NCBI RefSeq assembly: GCF_900176165.1
Contig: NZ_FWWU01000006.1
Location: 186,001-250,000, forward strand
Direction of reading: 5' to 3'
DNA from: Deinococcus hopiensis KR-140
Lineage (GTDB): Bacteria; Deinococcota; Deinococci; Deinococcales; Deinococcaceae
Length of the DNA stretch: 64,000 bases
The notes beneath the pieces were generated by a model that was not told the DNA's origin, did no database searches, and saw nothing but the letters and a program-made list of their open reading frames with translations. A program made the translations under genes and the position numbers. Of this stretch, positions 1-8,629 are shown piece by piece. The first letter of the stretch is position 1. Each line of letters opens with the position of its first letter.

Positions 1-1327
1 CACCGTGCTCCACACGGCCTGATTGGGCCGTGATTTGGAAAGGGAAGGTGGCTTGCCCTCCCGTTCTTTCAGAAGCCGGGTTGGTGTGCGGGAAACGCGC
101 GCCGATCCGACTCGCACAGGAGCAGGCCCCGGGACCCAGGGTGAGGGGATTTTACGGAACTGCTCGGCTGCCGGACGCCCCCGGGACACCCCAGCGGGAG
201 CACCCATCCATTCTCCTCCCGCATCCATGCCGGGGGGCGCTTTGCAGCCTCAATCCGGGCGGCCCCGCCCATGCGGACGCTGTTCCTGACGACCTGCGGC
301 CGCACCACCACACCCCCCGTCTGTGAGCAGGGCACGTGCAGATGGAGGGCAGCAAGGTTACCGATCGGCCGCCCGAGGGTGTGAGCGAGGGCGCCGCCCG
401 CAAGCCCCTTCCCCGCCGGGCCAGGAGGCCAATCACGGGCGAATCACCCGCTTCCACCCCGGGTGGCGGCAAACGGAGCCTGGCACTCCTCCTGGACTTG
501 CGGCCACAGCACGCCCGCCTGGCACCCCCGGAGGGTGAGCGCCGACCGCCGGCGCGCATCCTCCTCTTCCGCCCTCCGTCTGCAAGGAAAAACCTGCGCA
601 CCTTCCTGTCTTCCCGCCCACCCTTTCGGCAGCCCTGGACGGTGGCGTCAGCCTGAGCGGTGAGGTGTGGGCGAGCACCACGGGCCGGACGAACTTCACG
701 CTGTTCCAGTACCCCTTCCCCGCCGCCGGCGTCGGCGGCGACCTGAGCGGCACCGCGGATTCCGTCAACGTCCGGGGGCAAGGACGTCAGGACCGTCAGC
801 CGCGACGTCGCCGTCAGCGCGGTGTTCACAGACGAGAACACCCTGGACTTCATCGGGAAAGGTGACCTGACCCACAAGAAGTCCGGCGTGGGGTCAAGGT
901 GGGCTTTGGCCGTGAAAACGGCACCGGCTACGGCTTCCTGTGGGCGAGCCACCGGACCTCACCGTCAATCCTCGCCGACGAACCCACTGCATCGTCCCAC
1001 CTGTCCGCGGCACCACCTGGGCTTCAAGCGGCGATGACGGACCCAGACATTCCTCGCCTTGTCTGCCCGAATCTCCACGCTTCACACACCCGGACCACCG
1101 TGCCTGCCCCTCTCCGACACCGTTACCTGCGCAGCGCCCTTCATGGCTGACGTGCGGTGCAGCAGGTGTCCTGGCCCTCAACTCCAGGCCACTTGCCCGT
1201 GGGTGCCAGCCCCTCATTGGTGAGGTTACCGAAACCGCGGACCGTGGCCTTCAGGCCGTGCCCCTGCAGCAGGACCCGCGTGCGGTGCATATCACCGGGT
1301 ATGTGTGTAATCCGCGCCGAGGGAATC
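1..1327. other. Decayed region without a confident gene
   Basis: No frame here has a convincing start, ribosome binding site and uniform coding character. The open frames are GC-rich overlapping shadows on both strands. Between about 655 and 950 the plus strand reads like a broken protein: phrases such as GEVWASTTGRTNFTLF, then VFTDENTLDFIGKGDL, then VKVGFGRENGTGYGFLWA appear in successive frames, so a former gene with at least two indels is likely. I cannot name its family. Confidence 0.4.
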
Positions 1328-1349
1328 AAGGCGGCCCCCGGGCCGCCTT
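1328..1349. terminator. GC-rich hairpin, possible terminator
   Basis: AAGGCGGCC and GGCCGCCTT form a near-perfect stem with a tiny loop of C residues, followed on the plus strand by CTTTGGGG. The T tract is weak, so factor-independent termination is only plausible. It lies between the decayed region and the sensor kinase gene. Confidence 0.4.
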
Positions 1350-1704
1350 CTTTGGGGTCCTGCTCGGCTTGGTAGGCCCTCTGCCCTGTCTTCTCCCGGC
1401 GCGTGCGGCGCTCTTCTCTCTTGCGCGCCATCATTGCCGTGCGCCGGGGCGCGGCGGATGTGCCAGGACTGCTGGGGACTGGGGAAAAAGGCACAGCGGT
1501 GAACGCGGCCCAATGACGCGGCCGGGCGCGCAGGCCCCCCGAGGACCCCACAGGGCGATGGAGAGCGGCGGGAGAAGGTGCTCGGGCCCACCACAGCACC
1601 GTGGTCCGCATCACACCGCAGTGTTACAGCGGTCGCCTGCTCTACACTCCCCAAGCCGTGCCCTTCCTTCCCGAGTTCTGCTCCCCAGTTCAGGTTCTTC
1701 GCCG

Positions 1705-3843
1705 ATGACCCACCCTCAGCACGTCCTCGTTCCGGCGGCGTTGGCTTCCGTGCTGGACACCATCGACGATCCTTTCTTCACGCTTGACCTGGACGGGCAG
1801 TTTACGTACGCCAACGCCGCCGCTGCGCGCATGGTGCGCCTGACACCACCTGAACTGATCGGCCGGTCTCTGGAAAGGGACTTCGCGCACGCCTTCAGTG
1901 CCAAATGGCTTGAGGAGAGCCGCCGCGCGCGCGAGGAGAACCGCCCCATCCGCTACGACGCTTTCAATCCTTCCTACGGCGGCTGGGTCCAGGTCCAGGT
2001 GGTCCCGAACGCCTCGGGTATCGGCGTTTACCTGCAGAACATCACGCAGCAGCACCATACGGCAGCCTTACAGCGGTTCACCGTGGCGCTTTCCCAGATC
2101 GTCCGGTCCGAAGACGTCGTGAAACTCCTGATCCGCGAAGCGGTCACCGCCGCCGGCGCGTATATGGGCGCCCTCGTCGCACCCTCGCAAGATGGGCAAC
2201 ATCTCCACCTCCTCGACGAGGTGGGCTACACGCCGGAACTCCGCGCCCGGTTCGAGCGCTTCCCGCTGTCTCTTGGGATTCCTCCGTGTGACGCCGCCAT
2301 ACGGCGAACCCCTGTGTTCGTGAGCGGGAGCACGTTCGATGAGGTCTATCCCGGTTCTGTGGGCGTACGCGCCGAGGCCACGCGAAGTCTCGCCGCCCTT
2401 CCCCTCATGCTGGAGGACGAACTGTGGGGCGTGTTGTGCCTGAGTTTTCAGGAAGTCCGCCAGTTCGGTGAAGCTGAACGCCAGTTTCTGGACACGCTCG
2501 TCGAGCAGGCCACGCAGGCACTGACGCGCGTCCGGCTCTCCGCCCACCTGCAGGAGCAGGCAGAGCTGTTGAGCACGCTCAACCGGGTCAACCAACTCGT
2601 GTCGGCCGAACTTCGCCTCGACCGGTTGGTCCAGGCCGTTACCGACGCGGGCGTCGAACTCACCGGAGCGCAGTTCGGAGCGTTTTTCTACAACGTCGTG
2701 AACGAACGCCAGGAGAGCTATACCCTCTACACCCTCTCCGGCGTTCCGCGCGAAGCGTTCGCCCGTTTTCCCATGCCGCGCAACACCCAGGTCTTCGGTC
2801 CCACATTCGCCGGGGAAGGCGTGGTGCGCGTCGCCGACATTACCCAGGATCCCCGCTACGGGAAAAACGCTCCCTATCACGGGATGCCGCAGGGGCATCT
2901 GCCCGTCCGCAGTTACCTGGCGGTCCCCGTCACCTCGCGTTCTGGAGAGGTACTGGGCGGGCTCTTTTTCGGCCATCCTGAGCCGGAGGTGTTCACCGAG
3001 CGTGCCGAGCACCTCGTCGTTGGCCTCGCGGCGCAAACTGCGGTCGCGGTCGACAATGCGCGGCTCTATCAGCAGCTGCACGACAGTCACAACCTGCTGG
3101 AGCGCCGGGTGGAGGAGCGCACCAGAGAACTGCAGGAGCGCACGCAGGAACTTGAGCGTAGCAATGCTGAACTCGAGAAGTTCGCGTATGTGGCGTCGCA
3201 CGACTTGCAGGAACCGCTGCGGACCATCACGAGCTTCTCCGAGCTGATCGACCGCAGGTACAGTGAAGTGCTGGACGACCGGGGCCGGCAGTATCTGCGC
3301 CTGGTCAGCGGCGGCGCACAGCGGATGAAGGTTCTGATCGACGACCTGCTGGTGTTCTCGCGCCTCAACGCCGTGCGCGAACCTCACGCTGCCGTCGCGC
3401 TTGACGGGCCGCTGAATGAGGCCCTCCAGCGCCTTCACGCCGCTCTGGAACAGGGCCGTGCCACCGTCACGCACGGTCTCCTGCCCACAATCGTCGGGAA
3501 TCCATCCGAGCTCACGCAGCTCTTTCAGAACTTGATCGGCAACGCGGTCAAATTCCGCCGTGAGGGGGTGGCGCCTGAGATTCACGTCAGCGCCGTGAAT
3601 GAGGGTAAGGTGTGGCACATCACGGTGCAGGACAACGGCATCGGATTTGAGCCTGAGTACGCTGAGCGCGTCTTCCAGATTTTTCAGCGTCTCCACGTAC
3701 GGGATGAGTATGAAGGCAACGGAATGGGGTTGGCCATCGTGAAGAAAATCGTCGAGCACCACAGGGGCCGCATCTGGGTGGAATCCACCCCAGGCAGCGG
3801 AAGCACCTTTCACCTCATGTTCCCCTCAGCGGAGACGGCGTGA
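1705..3843 (+). CDS. PAS-GAF-GAF sensor histidine kinase
   Basis: Predicted 712-aa cytoplasmic sensor kinase. A PAS domain spans about residues 10-120, followed by two GAF domains (about 125-285 and 300-460), a coiled coil rich in RTRELQER-type sequence (about 465-490), HisKA with the H-box ASHDLQEPL (H499), and HATPase with N-box QNLIGNAVKF (608-617), G1 DNGIGF (643-648) and G2 GNGMGLAI (671-678). No membrane segment is seen. The frame is open far upstream, but that part is low-complexity shadow; ATG 1705 gives MTHPQHVLVPAALASVLDTI, a natural PAS lead-in. The stop overlaps the GTG of the next gene, so kinase and regulator are probably translationally coupled. The architecture resembles the phytochrome-like cyanobacterial/Deinococcus kinases, but I see no bilin-attachment cysteine that I can assign. 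The signal is unknown. Confidence 0.85.
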   Translation: MTHPQHVLVPAALASVLDTIDDPFFTLDLDGQFTYANAAAARMVRLTPPELIGRSLERDFAHAFSAKWLEESRRAREENRPIRYDAFNPSYGGWVQVQVVPNASGIGVYLQNITQQHHTAALQRFTVALSQIVRSEDVVKLLIREAVTAAGAYMGALVAPSQDGQHLHLLDEVGYTPELRARFERFPLSLGIPPCDAAIRRTPVFVSGSTFDEVYPGSVGVRAEATRSLAALPLMLEDELWGVLCLSFQEVRQFGEAERQFLDTLVEQATQALTRVRLSAHLQEQAELLSTLNRVNQLVSAELRLDRLVQAVTDAGVELTGAQFGAFFYNVVNERQESYTLYTLSGVPREAFARFPMPRNTQVFGPTFAGEGVVRVADITQDPRYGKNAPYHGMPQGHLPVRSYLAVPVTSRSGEVLGGLFFGHPEPEVFTERAEHLVVGLAAQTAVAVDNARLYQQLHDSHNLLERRVEERTRELQERTQELERSNAELEKFAYVASHDLQEPLRTITSFSELIDRRYSEVLDDRGRQYLRLVSGGAQRMKVLIDDLLVFSRLNAVREPHAAVALDGPLNEALQRLHAALEQGRATVTHGLLPTIVGNPSELTQLFQNLIGNAVKFRREGVAPEIHVSAVNEGKVWHITVQDNGIGFEPEYAERVFQIFQRLHVRDEYEGNGMGLAIVKKIVEHHRGRIWVESTPGSGSTFHLMFPSAETA

Positions 3844-4283
3844 CGGCACCCGTGGACGTCTTGTTGATGGAGGACAGCGAAGGGGATGTGCTGCTGGTGG
3901 AGGAAGCCGTAGCCGACTTCTCGCCCCCGGTGCGCCTGAGGGTGGTGGATGACGGCGAGCAAGCGCTGCGCCTCCTGGACGATCCAACGTATGGTCCCCC
4001 CCGGTTGATCCTGATGGACGTGAATACACCCCGGAAGGGCGCTTTGGAGGTCCTGGCGGAGTTACGGCAACGGCCGGAGTGGTTGGCCGTGCCCGTCGTG
4101 GTCTACAGCAGTTCGTCCCATCCGCGCGACGCCCTACGGGCCTACGAGGCAGGAGCAAACGCGTATCTCGCCAAGCCCATGATGCTGACCGCCTTCTGCG
4201 AGCTGGTGCAAAGCACGCTTCAGTTCTGGCTTTCCACGGTGCCTGTGACCGAGCGCTCCGTCCGGGAAGCGGCGCCAGACTGA
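3840..4283 (+). CDS. Response regulator, Rcp1-like single receiver domain
   Basis: A 147-aa single receiver-domain protein with no output domain. The acidic pocket is E11/D12, the phospho-acceptor is D60 in LILMDVNTP, and the conserved lysine is K112 in AKPM. This length and the loose loop after the acceptor are typical of Rcp1-type regulators paired with phytochrome-like kinases. The GTG start overlaps the kinase stop codon (GTGA), which indicates coupling, so it is almost certainly the cognate partner of the upstream kinase. Without an output domain it probably acts by protein-protein interaction or phosphotransfer. The usual DLNLPRKDG motif is altered to DVNTPRKGA. Confidence 0.85.
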   Translation: MTAPVDVLLMEDSEGDVLLVEEAVADFSPPVRLRVVDDGEQALRLLDDPTYGPPRLILMDVNTPRKGALEVLAELRQRPEWLAVPVVVYSSSSHPRDALRAYEAGANAYLAKPMMLTAFCELVQSTLQFWLSTVPVTERSVREAAPD

Positions 4284-4344
4284 GCAGGAGCGCGCGGGGT
4301 ACAGGGTGCGGGGAAACAGGTCCCCAGCTATTTTAGATTGGGTT

Positions 4345-5391
4345 TCACCGGGCTGGGGTCAAGTCCTGCGGTGATGTGGGGCCAGCACCGCCGTGGGGAC
4401 GAAGAAACGCGTCATCGTATGGCTTCCCGGACCGTACGACCGCCAATTCGGTACAGAGCCGTTTGCGCACCAAGGCGATCAAGGCCACTTTGGCTGGCTT
4501 CCCCGTTTCCCTCAAACTGCGGTCGTACGTCCGTAAGCGGCTGTGTGATTTTGACGCCCCCAGCGCGGAGAGATACGCCATCCGCCGCAGTCTGGCATTC
4601 CCTGTTTTGAAGATCCTCCCTCGACCTTGACAGGCTCCCGATTGTTGCGGCGCTGGAACCATTCCCACCGCCGCTGAAATTTCCTTCCCGGTCGTCAATT
4701 GGGCAAAGCCCTCGGTTTCCGCGATGGCCGTGATTGCCAAGATCAACGCGAATCCAGGGACACTGAGCAGCAACTTCAGTTGCTGCGCCAGATGGGCGTC
4801 CTGCTGGACAAGCACGTTCAGCGCTGCTTCAATTTCATCGACCTGGCGCTGGAGCAGTTCCAAACGCCCCTGAGGCAGAGAAAGTGCCAGCAAAGAGGCG
4901 TGCTCCATATCTTTCAACGCGATCAGGTGGTTGTTCTCCTGAGTACGTCGGGCCAGCACGGTCTCCCGTTCTCGCGTCAATTGCTTGAGCTCAGTCCTCA
5001 CCTGAGCCAGAGGTGTCCATACTGCTGACTGCATGACGAGGCCGTACCACGCGATGATTTCAGCGTCCATGGCAGCCGTCTTTCCACGTCGCAAGACCAA
5101 CAGGGCAAAACATTTGATTTGAGCTGGGGTGACGACGCTCACCTGGAAACTAACACGGCGAAAATGAAAATGGTGCGCAGGACGCTCCCAGTACACATTG
5201 GTCGCCCCCATGACCATGTGGACTGTGTCTCCTTTGGCTTGCTTCTCCACCCACGTCGTCAGCTGCGCCCATCCGCCAGCTGTATTGGCGACTGGGCCTC
5301 GACGACCGAGGATGGCGGGTGATGACGTGGATCCCTGTTGCAGACAGGCATAGAGTTCACGTTTTCCAACATCCATTCCGAGAACCAGCAT
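4345..5391 (-). CDS. IS110-family transposase, catalytic residues altered
   Basis: A full-length (348 aa) IS110-type recombinase: an N-terminal RuvC-like DEDD domain beginning MLVLGMDVGKRELYACL and a C-terminal Tnp_20 domain with VPGFALILAITAIAE, the serine-region sequence QQSGACQGRGRI, KTGNARLRRMAYLSALGA and GKPAKVALIALVRKRL. The start is placed at the ATG giving MLVLGMDVGK; an upstream in-frame ATG would add a non-homologous leader. The usual E of the EATG(V)Y motif is G here (VMGATNVYWE), and the first D of KTDxxDA is A (GKTAAMDAE). Both codons were re-read from the DNA (GGG and GCT). The frame is intact but the protein may be inactive. IS110 elements lack clear terminal inverted repeats and none was found. 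Confidence 0.8.
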   Translation of the reverse strand: MLVLGMDVGKRELYACLQQGSTSSPAILGRRGPVANTAGGWAQLTTWVEKQAKGDTVHMVMGATNVYWERPAHHFHFRRVSFQVSVVTPAQIKCFALLVLRRGKTAAMDAEIIAWYGLVMQSAVWTPLAQVRTELKQLTRERETVLARRTQENNHLIALKDMEHASLLALSLPQGRLELLQRQVDEIEAALNVLVQQDAHLAQQLKLLLSVPGFALILAITAIAETEGFAQLTTGKEISAAVGMVPAPQQSGACQGRGRIFKTGNARLRRMAYLSALGASKSHSRLRTYDRSLRETGKPAKVALIALVRKRLCTELAVVRSGKPYDDAFLRPHGGAGPTSPQDLTPAR

Positions 5392-5436
5392 GACGTACCT
5401 CCTGGGCCGTATCGTCAGGCGCGGGGTTCTCAGCAC

Positions 5437-6216
5437 TTTTCTTGTGGTCCAGGCCTGGTGCCCCGGATAGGGTTCAGTGTCAAGAGAAAGGCCCCAGGTC
5501 GGCCAGGTCTAAAATTCGGTCTTGGGTGGACCTGAAAAAGTCACTCGCTTGGCGACCTGGGTTGGACCTGACGCTCCGTATAGGGCCGGAGCTGGCCCAA
5601 TACACAAAAAAGCCTGTGCAGCGGGTTGGAGGCCATGAACGCCGCGCCTGACGAGTAAAACCCCGATGGCCCGGGACTTTCGCGTTCTCACAGCAGGTGC
5701 CGCACCGGAGCACACCCGCCCTCGTCCCTCCCCGTCGACAAGACGGTTGTGGCACATGCCGCCTGCGCCGCGGGGCGACGGGTGGATCCTCACAGTCTGC
5801 TCCACGCGTATGGTTACCGCCGGTTGCGCGGAGGGGCGGTCCCGCGCAACCGGCGCTGCGTCCTGCCGGTCACCGGTACCGACGGGGAGATGAGGAGAAC
5901 GTCTCCCCCCTTCCGCCCAAGGAGGGGCGCGAAGCTCAAAGGCAACTGTTCAGCGCCGGTGAAGCCTTTGCGCCGAACGGTAACGTCGGATAGACCTCTT
6001 GCCCCAAGAAAGCCGCCACTGGTCCAGTGGGGTAATCTGGCAGCCGCTGTCCGGTCAGATCACGGCGGCGCCCAGGCAGGGGCGTCGTTGCAGAAGGTGA
6101 AGCGCGTCGCCAGGCTGCACCACCGGCCGGAATCATTCCAGACCCTCGGTTCCCAGATCTGCCCAGATCTGCATTGCACGGCCATCTTGCACGTGCCCCT
6201 GCCCCGCCCGCATCTG
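5437..6216. other. Intergenic, no gene supported
   Basis: Several short GC-rich frames on both strands have no recognisable family, start signal or ribosome binding site. The stretch ends at the palindrome before parA, so the last part probably carries the parAB promoter, although no clean -35/-10 pair could be picked. Confidence 0.4.
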
Positions 6217-6232
6217 GTCTTACCGGTAAGAC
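6217..6232. promoter_or_regulatory. parS-like palindrome upstream of parA
   Basis: GTCTTACCGGTAAGAC is a perfect 16-bp palindrome 17 bp before the parA start. The same core recurs directly after parB. Position and symmetry fit a ParB-binding centromere site or a parAB operator. It differs from the canonical chromosomal parS of other bacteria. Confidence 0.7.
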
Positions 6233-6249
6233 TGCCTTAGAAACAGGTT

Positions 6250-7029
6250 ATGGTGCGGTCCGTGAATACCGCGACTGTGTTCAACCACGCGGGCGGGGCG
6301 GGCAAGACCAGCCTCACCCGCGACGTCGGCTACGAACTGGCCCGTGCGGGCAACCGCGTCCTGCTCATCGACCTCGATCCACAGGCCAACCTCACCACCT
6401 GGATGGGCGTCACGGACGTGCTGCTCGAAGAGACAGTCCAGCCCATCGCCACCGAGGGCAGGCCCCTCCCCGCACCGCGCGCCGTTCACGGCCTGCACCT
6501 CATCCCCTCCCGCGTGGACCTCGCCCTCGCCGAGGCGATGATGCCCGGACGGATCGGGGCGGTCATGGCGCTGCGCAAGGCCCTCCGGGCGGTCGAGGAC
6601 CAGTACGACGTGGTGCTGATCGACAGCCCGCCCAGCGTGGGCCAGCTGGCCGCCCTTGGCGCCCTCGCCGCCGATCAGCTCATCGTCCCCATCCCCACCC
6701 GGCACAAGGGCCTGGACGCCCTGCCTGGGCTCCAGGCGGTCCTGCGCCTGTACCACGACCTGCGGCCCGACCTGCACGTTGGCCTGTACGTCCCTACCAT
6801 GCACGACGCCCGCCGGAGCCACGACCGCGAGGTGCTCGAGCAGCTGCGCGCCTACCTCTCCCCCCTCGCTGACCCCGTGCCCCAGCGGGAGGCCGTGTGG
6901 ATGGACTCGTCGGCTGCCGGACAGCCGGTGGTCCTCTATGCCCCCACCAGCCCAGTTGCTCAGGATGTGCGGCGCCTCTCCGCCAGCGTTGCGCAGGTTC
7001 TGGGCGTGCCCTACGAGGTCCGGGCGTGA
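6250..7029 (+). CDS. parA: ParA-family partition ATPase
   Basis: A 259-aa ParA/MinD-type ATPase that would segregate this replicon together with ParB. Walker A is [10 protein letters not shown] (residues 12-21), Walker A' is [14 protein letters not shown] (about 38-51), and Walker B is VVLIDSPPS (about 119-127). There is no N-terminal HTH, so it is the short type Ib/chromosomal style. The first lysine of the usual KGGxGKT signature is alanine (A14). This AGGAGKT form matches what I recall of Deinococcus chromosome II and megaplasmid ParA proteins. The ATG at 6250 sits 17 bp after the palindrome. The stop overlaps the parB start (GTGA), so the two genes form an operon. Confidence 0.92.
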   Translation: MVRSVNTATVFNHAGGAGKTSLTRDVGYELARAGNRVLLIDLDPQANLTTWMGVTDVLLEETVQPIATEGRPLPAPRAVHGLHLIPSRVDLALAEAMMPGRIGAVMALRKALRAVEDQYDVVLIDSPPSVGQLAALGALAADQLIVPIPTRHKGLDALPGLQAVLRLYHDLRPDLHVGLYVPTMHDARRSHDREVLEQLRAYLSPLADPVPQREAVWMDSSAAGQPVVLYAPTSPVAQDVRRLSASVAQVLGVPYEVRA

Positions 7030-7919
7030 GCCGCAAGCGCCCACCCCTGAAGGCGGACCTCGGCGCGCTGCTTGGGGAGACGGCGGCGCTCGGGAAGGCG
7101 GCCCTGCCGACCGGCACGCTCCCGATTGGCGCCCTGCGGCCAGGCGCGTCCCAGCCCCGCCGGGCGTTCAGCGAGGCGGGGCTCGCCGAGCTCGCGGCCA
7201 GCATGCGGGAGCGCGGCGTCCTCCAGCCGCTGCTGGTGCGCCCGGTGGAGGACGGGCACGAGATCGTCGCCGGGGAGCGGCGGTGGCGCGCCGCCCAGCT
7301 GGCGGGGCTGACGGAAGTGCCCGTGGTCATTCGGACGTTCACGGACCAGGAGGCGAGGGCTGCGGCCCTCGTCGAGAACCTTCAGCGCGAGGACCTGAAT
7401 ATCATTGACGAGGTGGACGGGAAGCTCGACCTCGTGGCGGTGGCCCTGGGCCTGCCGCGCGAGGAGGCCCGCTCCCGCCTCATCCGGCTGACCAAGGAGG
7501 AGCCGGGCGAGGAGGCCGAGGTCCTCACCGCCCTGTTTGCGCCCCTGCGCGAGACGTGGACGGCCTTCGCCAAGAACAAGCTGCGGGTGCTGAACTGGCC
7601 CCCCACGTTGCTCGGGGCCCTGCGCGGCGGTCTCCCCTACACCCTTGCGGGCGTGATCGCCGCTGCGCCCGAGGAGCACCACGCGGCCCTCATCGCGCTG
7701 GCGCAGAACGGCGCCAGCCGTTCGAACCTGCGCGCGGAGGCCGATCGGCTGGGCAAGCCGGTGCCCGTGGAGGAGACCTCGCGGGCGACCCGGGTGGCCC
7801 AGAAACTCGGGAGTCGCCGCTTCCTCGCAGGCCTCGACCCCCAGGCCAAGAAAGCCATCGACCGCTGGCTCGACAGGATGCCAGAGCCCCTGCGTCAGGC
7901 TCTGGAGGCCGTGGACTGA
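7026..7919 (+). CDS. parB: ParB-family partition protein
   Basis: A 297-aa centromere-binding partner of ParA. The N-terminal ParB/Srx nuclease-like fold contains ISQPRRAF-type box I ([20 protein letters not shown], residues 41-60), the phosphate-binding box [10 protein letters not shown] (83-90) and [12 protein letters not shown] (114-125). A central helical part with a poorly recognisable HTH follows, then a basic C-terminus ending in a dimerisation-like helix. The GTG at 7026 overlaps the parA stop; the longer open frame upstream is a shadow of parA. In this family the arginine box is GxxRxxA, for CTP-dependent sliding on DNA, and it is present in variant form (GERRWRAA). A second copy of the palindrome follows 5 bp after the stop. 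Confidence 0.9.
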   Translation: MSRKRPPLKADLGALLGETAALGKAALPTGTLPIGALRPGASQPRRAFSEAGLAELAASMRERGVLQPLLVRPVEDGHEIVAGERRWRAAQLAGLTEVPVVIRTFTDQEARAAALVENLQREDLNIIDEVDGKLDLVAVALGLPREEARSRLIRLTKEEPGEEAEVLTALFAPLRETWTAFAKNKLRVLNWPPTLLGALRGGLPYTLAGVIAAAPEEHHAALIALAQNGASRSNLRAEADRLGKPVPVEETSRATRVAQKLGSRRFLAGLDPQAKKAIDRWLDRMPEPLRQALEAVD

Positions 7920-7924
7920 CGCCT

Positions 7925-7942
7925 GGTCTTACCGGTAAGACC
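7925..7942. promoter_or_regulatory. parS-like palindrome downstream of parB
   Basis: GGTCTTACCGGTAAGACC is a perfect 18-bp palindrome sharing a 16-bp core with the site at 6217. Together the two bracket the parAB operon, as expected for a plasmid centromere. No T tract follows, so a terminator role is unlikely. Confidence 0.7.
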
Positions 7943-8618
7943 GCCCCAGCTCAGGAACAGTTCTCGCCGTCTCTGACGCACAACTTGTACAGAAACGCCA
8001 CGCCGCCCAGGCGGCAAGCAGAGCGCCCATACCGCTCAGCTCGAAACCGCCCGTATCCCTGACCTCTTCCCCATTCTCATCACCGACTTCGCCCACGTGG
8101 TGCTCCCCGACGACCGGCTGGGCCGCACGGCGGTCTCACCTGCACGCCCTTCAGATCTACCGGGAAAGCCAAGCTGACCAGCTTCGCGCCGCTCCGCCGG
8201 GGCGGCTTTCTCCTGCCCTCCGGCGCACATTCTTTGCACGTCTCCGACACACCAGCCGGGCAGGAAACAGAGCAGCGCGGCCCATACAACTTCAGATCGA
8301 CCGCCACACCGCCGTACGCGCCACCCGTTCCGGCATGACGCAGCTCCAGCCTGCTCGCCTTGCTCCCTCCGGGGCTTCCAAGCGGCACGACCGTGAGATC
8401 AGGGCCGCCTACGTTCGCCCGCGTGGCCAGTTGGCCCAGCGCTGCTACCAAACGCACCACACGCCGGAAACGGATCTGCCGTGTGGTCGACAAGCACCGT
8501 GCCGCCCAGGCGCTGCTCGCCGAAGCGCGCCTGAACTGGGGTCCTGCCTCCCCTCCGCTCCCTCAAGCCGCAAACGCGTCAAACACACTGGGCGGCCAGC
8601 TCTGGCTCCGCCCCAGGC
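7943..8618. other. Intergenic, possible gene debris
   Basis: No intact gene. Short plus-strand phrases such as VVDKHRAAQALLAEARLNW (about 8475-8535) look protein-like, but no start, frame continuity or family could be assigned. Confidence 0.35.
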
Positions 8619-8624
8619 TATTGT
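8619..8624 (+). promoter_or_regulatory. -10 hexamer of a putative leaderless promoter
   Basis: TATTGT ends 5 nt before the ATG at 8630, and no purine-rich Shine-Dalgarno is present. This spacing fits the Deinococcus leaderless pattern, in which transcription starts at or next to the start codon. No good -35 was found. Confidence 0.4.
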
Positions 8625-8629
8625 GCCTC

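Noticed and set aside
152..952. 266-aa minus-strand frame
   Set aside because: Arginine-rich shadow without a ribosome site. A broken plus-strand protein is more convincing over part of it.
940..1704. N-terminal extension of the first kinase up to base 940
   Set aside because: About 255 residues of Pro/Arg-rich sequence crossing a hairpin. The PAS domain starts naturally from ATG 1705.
2068..3813. 581-aa minus-strand open frame
   Set aside because: Fully antisense to the sensor kinase, which has all kinase motifs. High-GC shadow.
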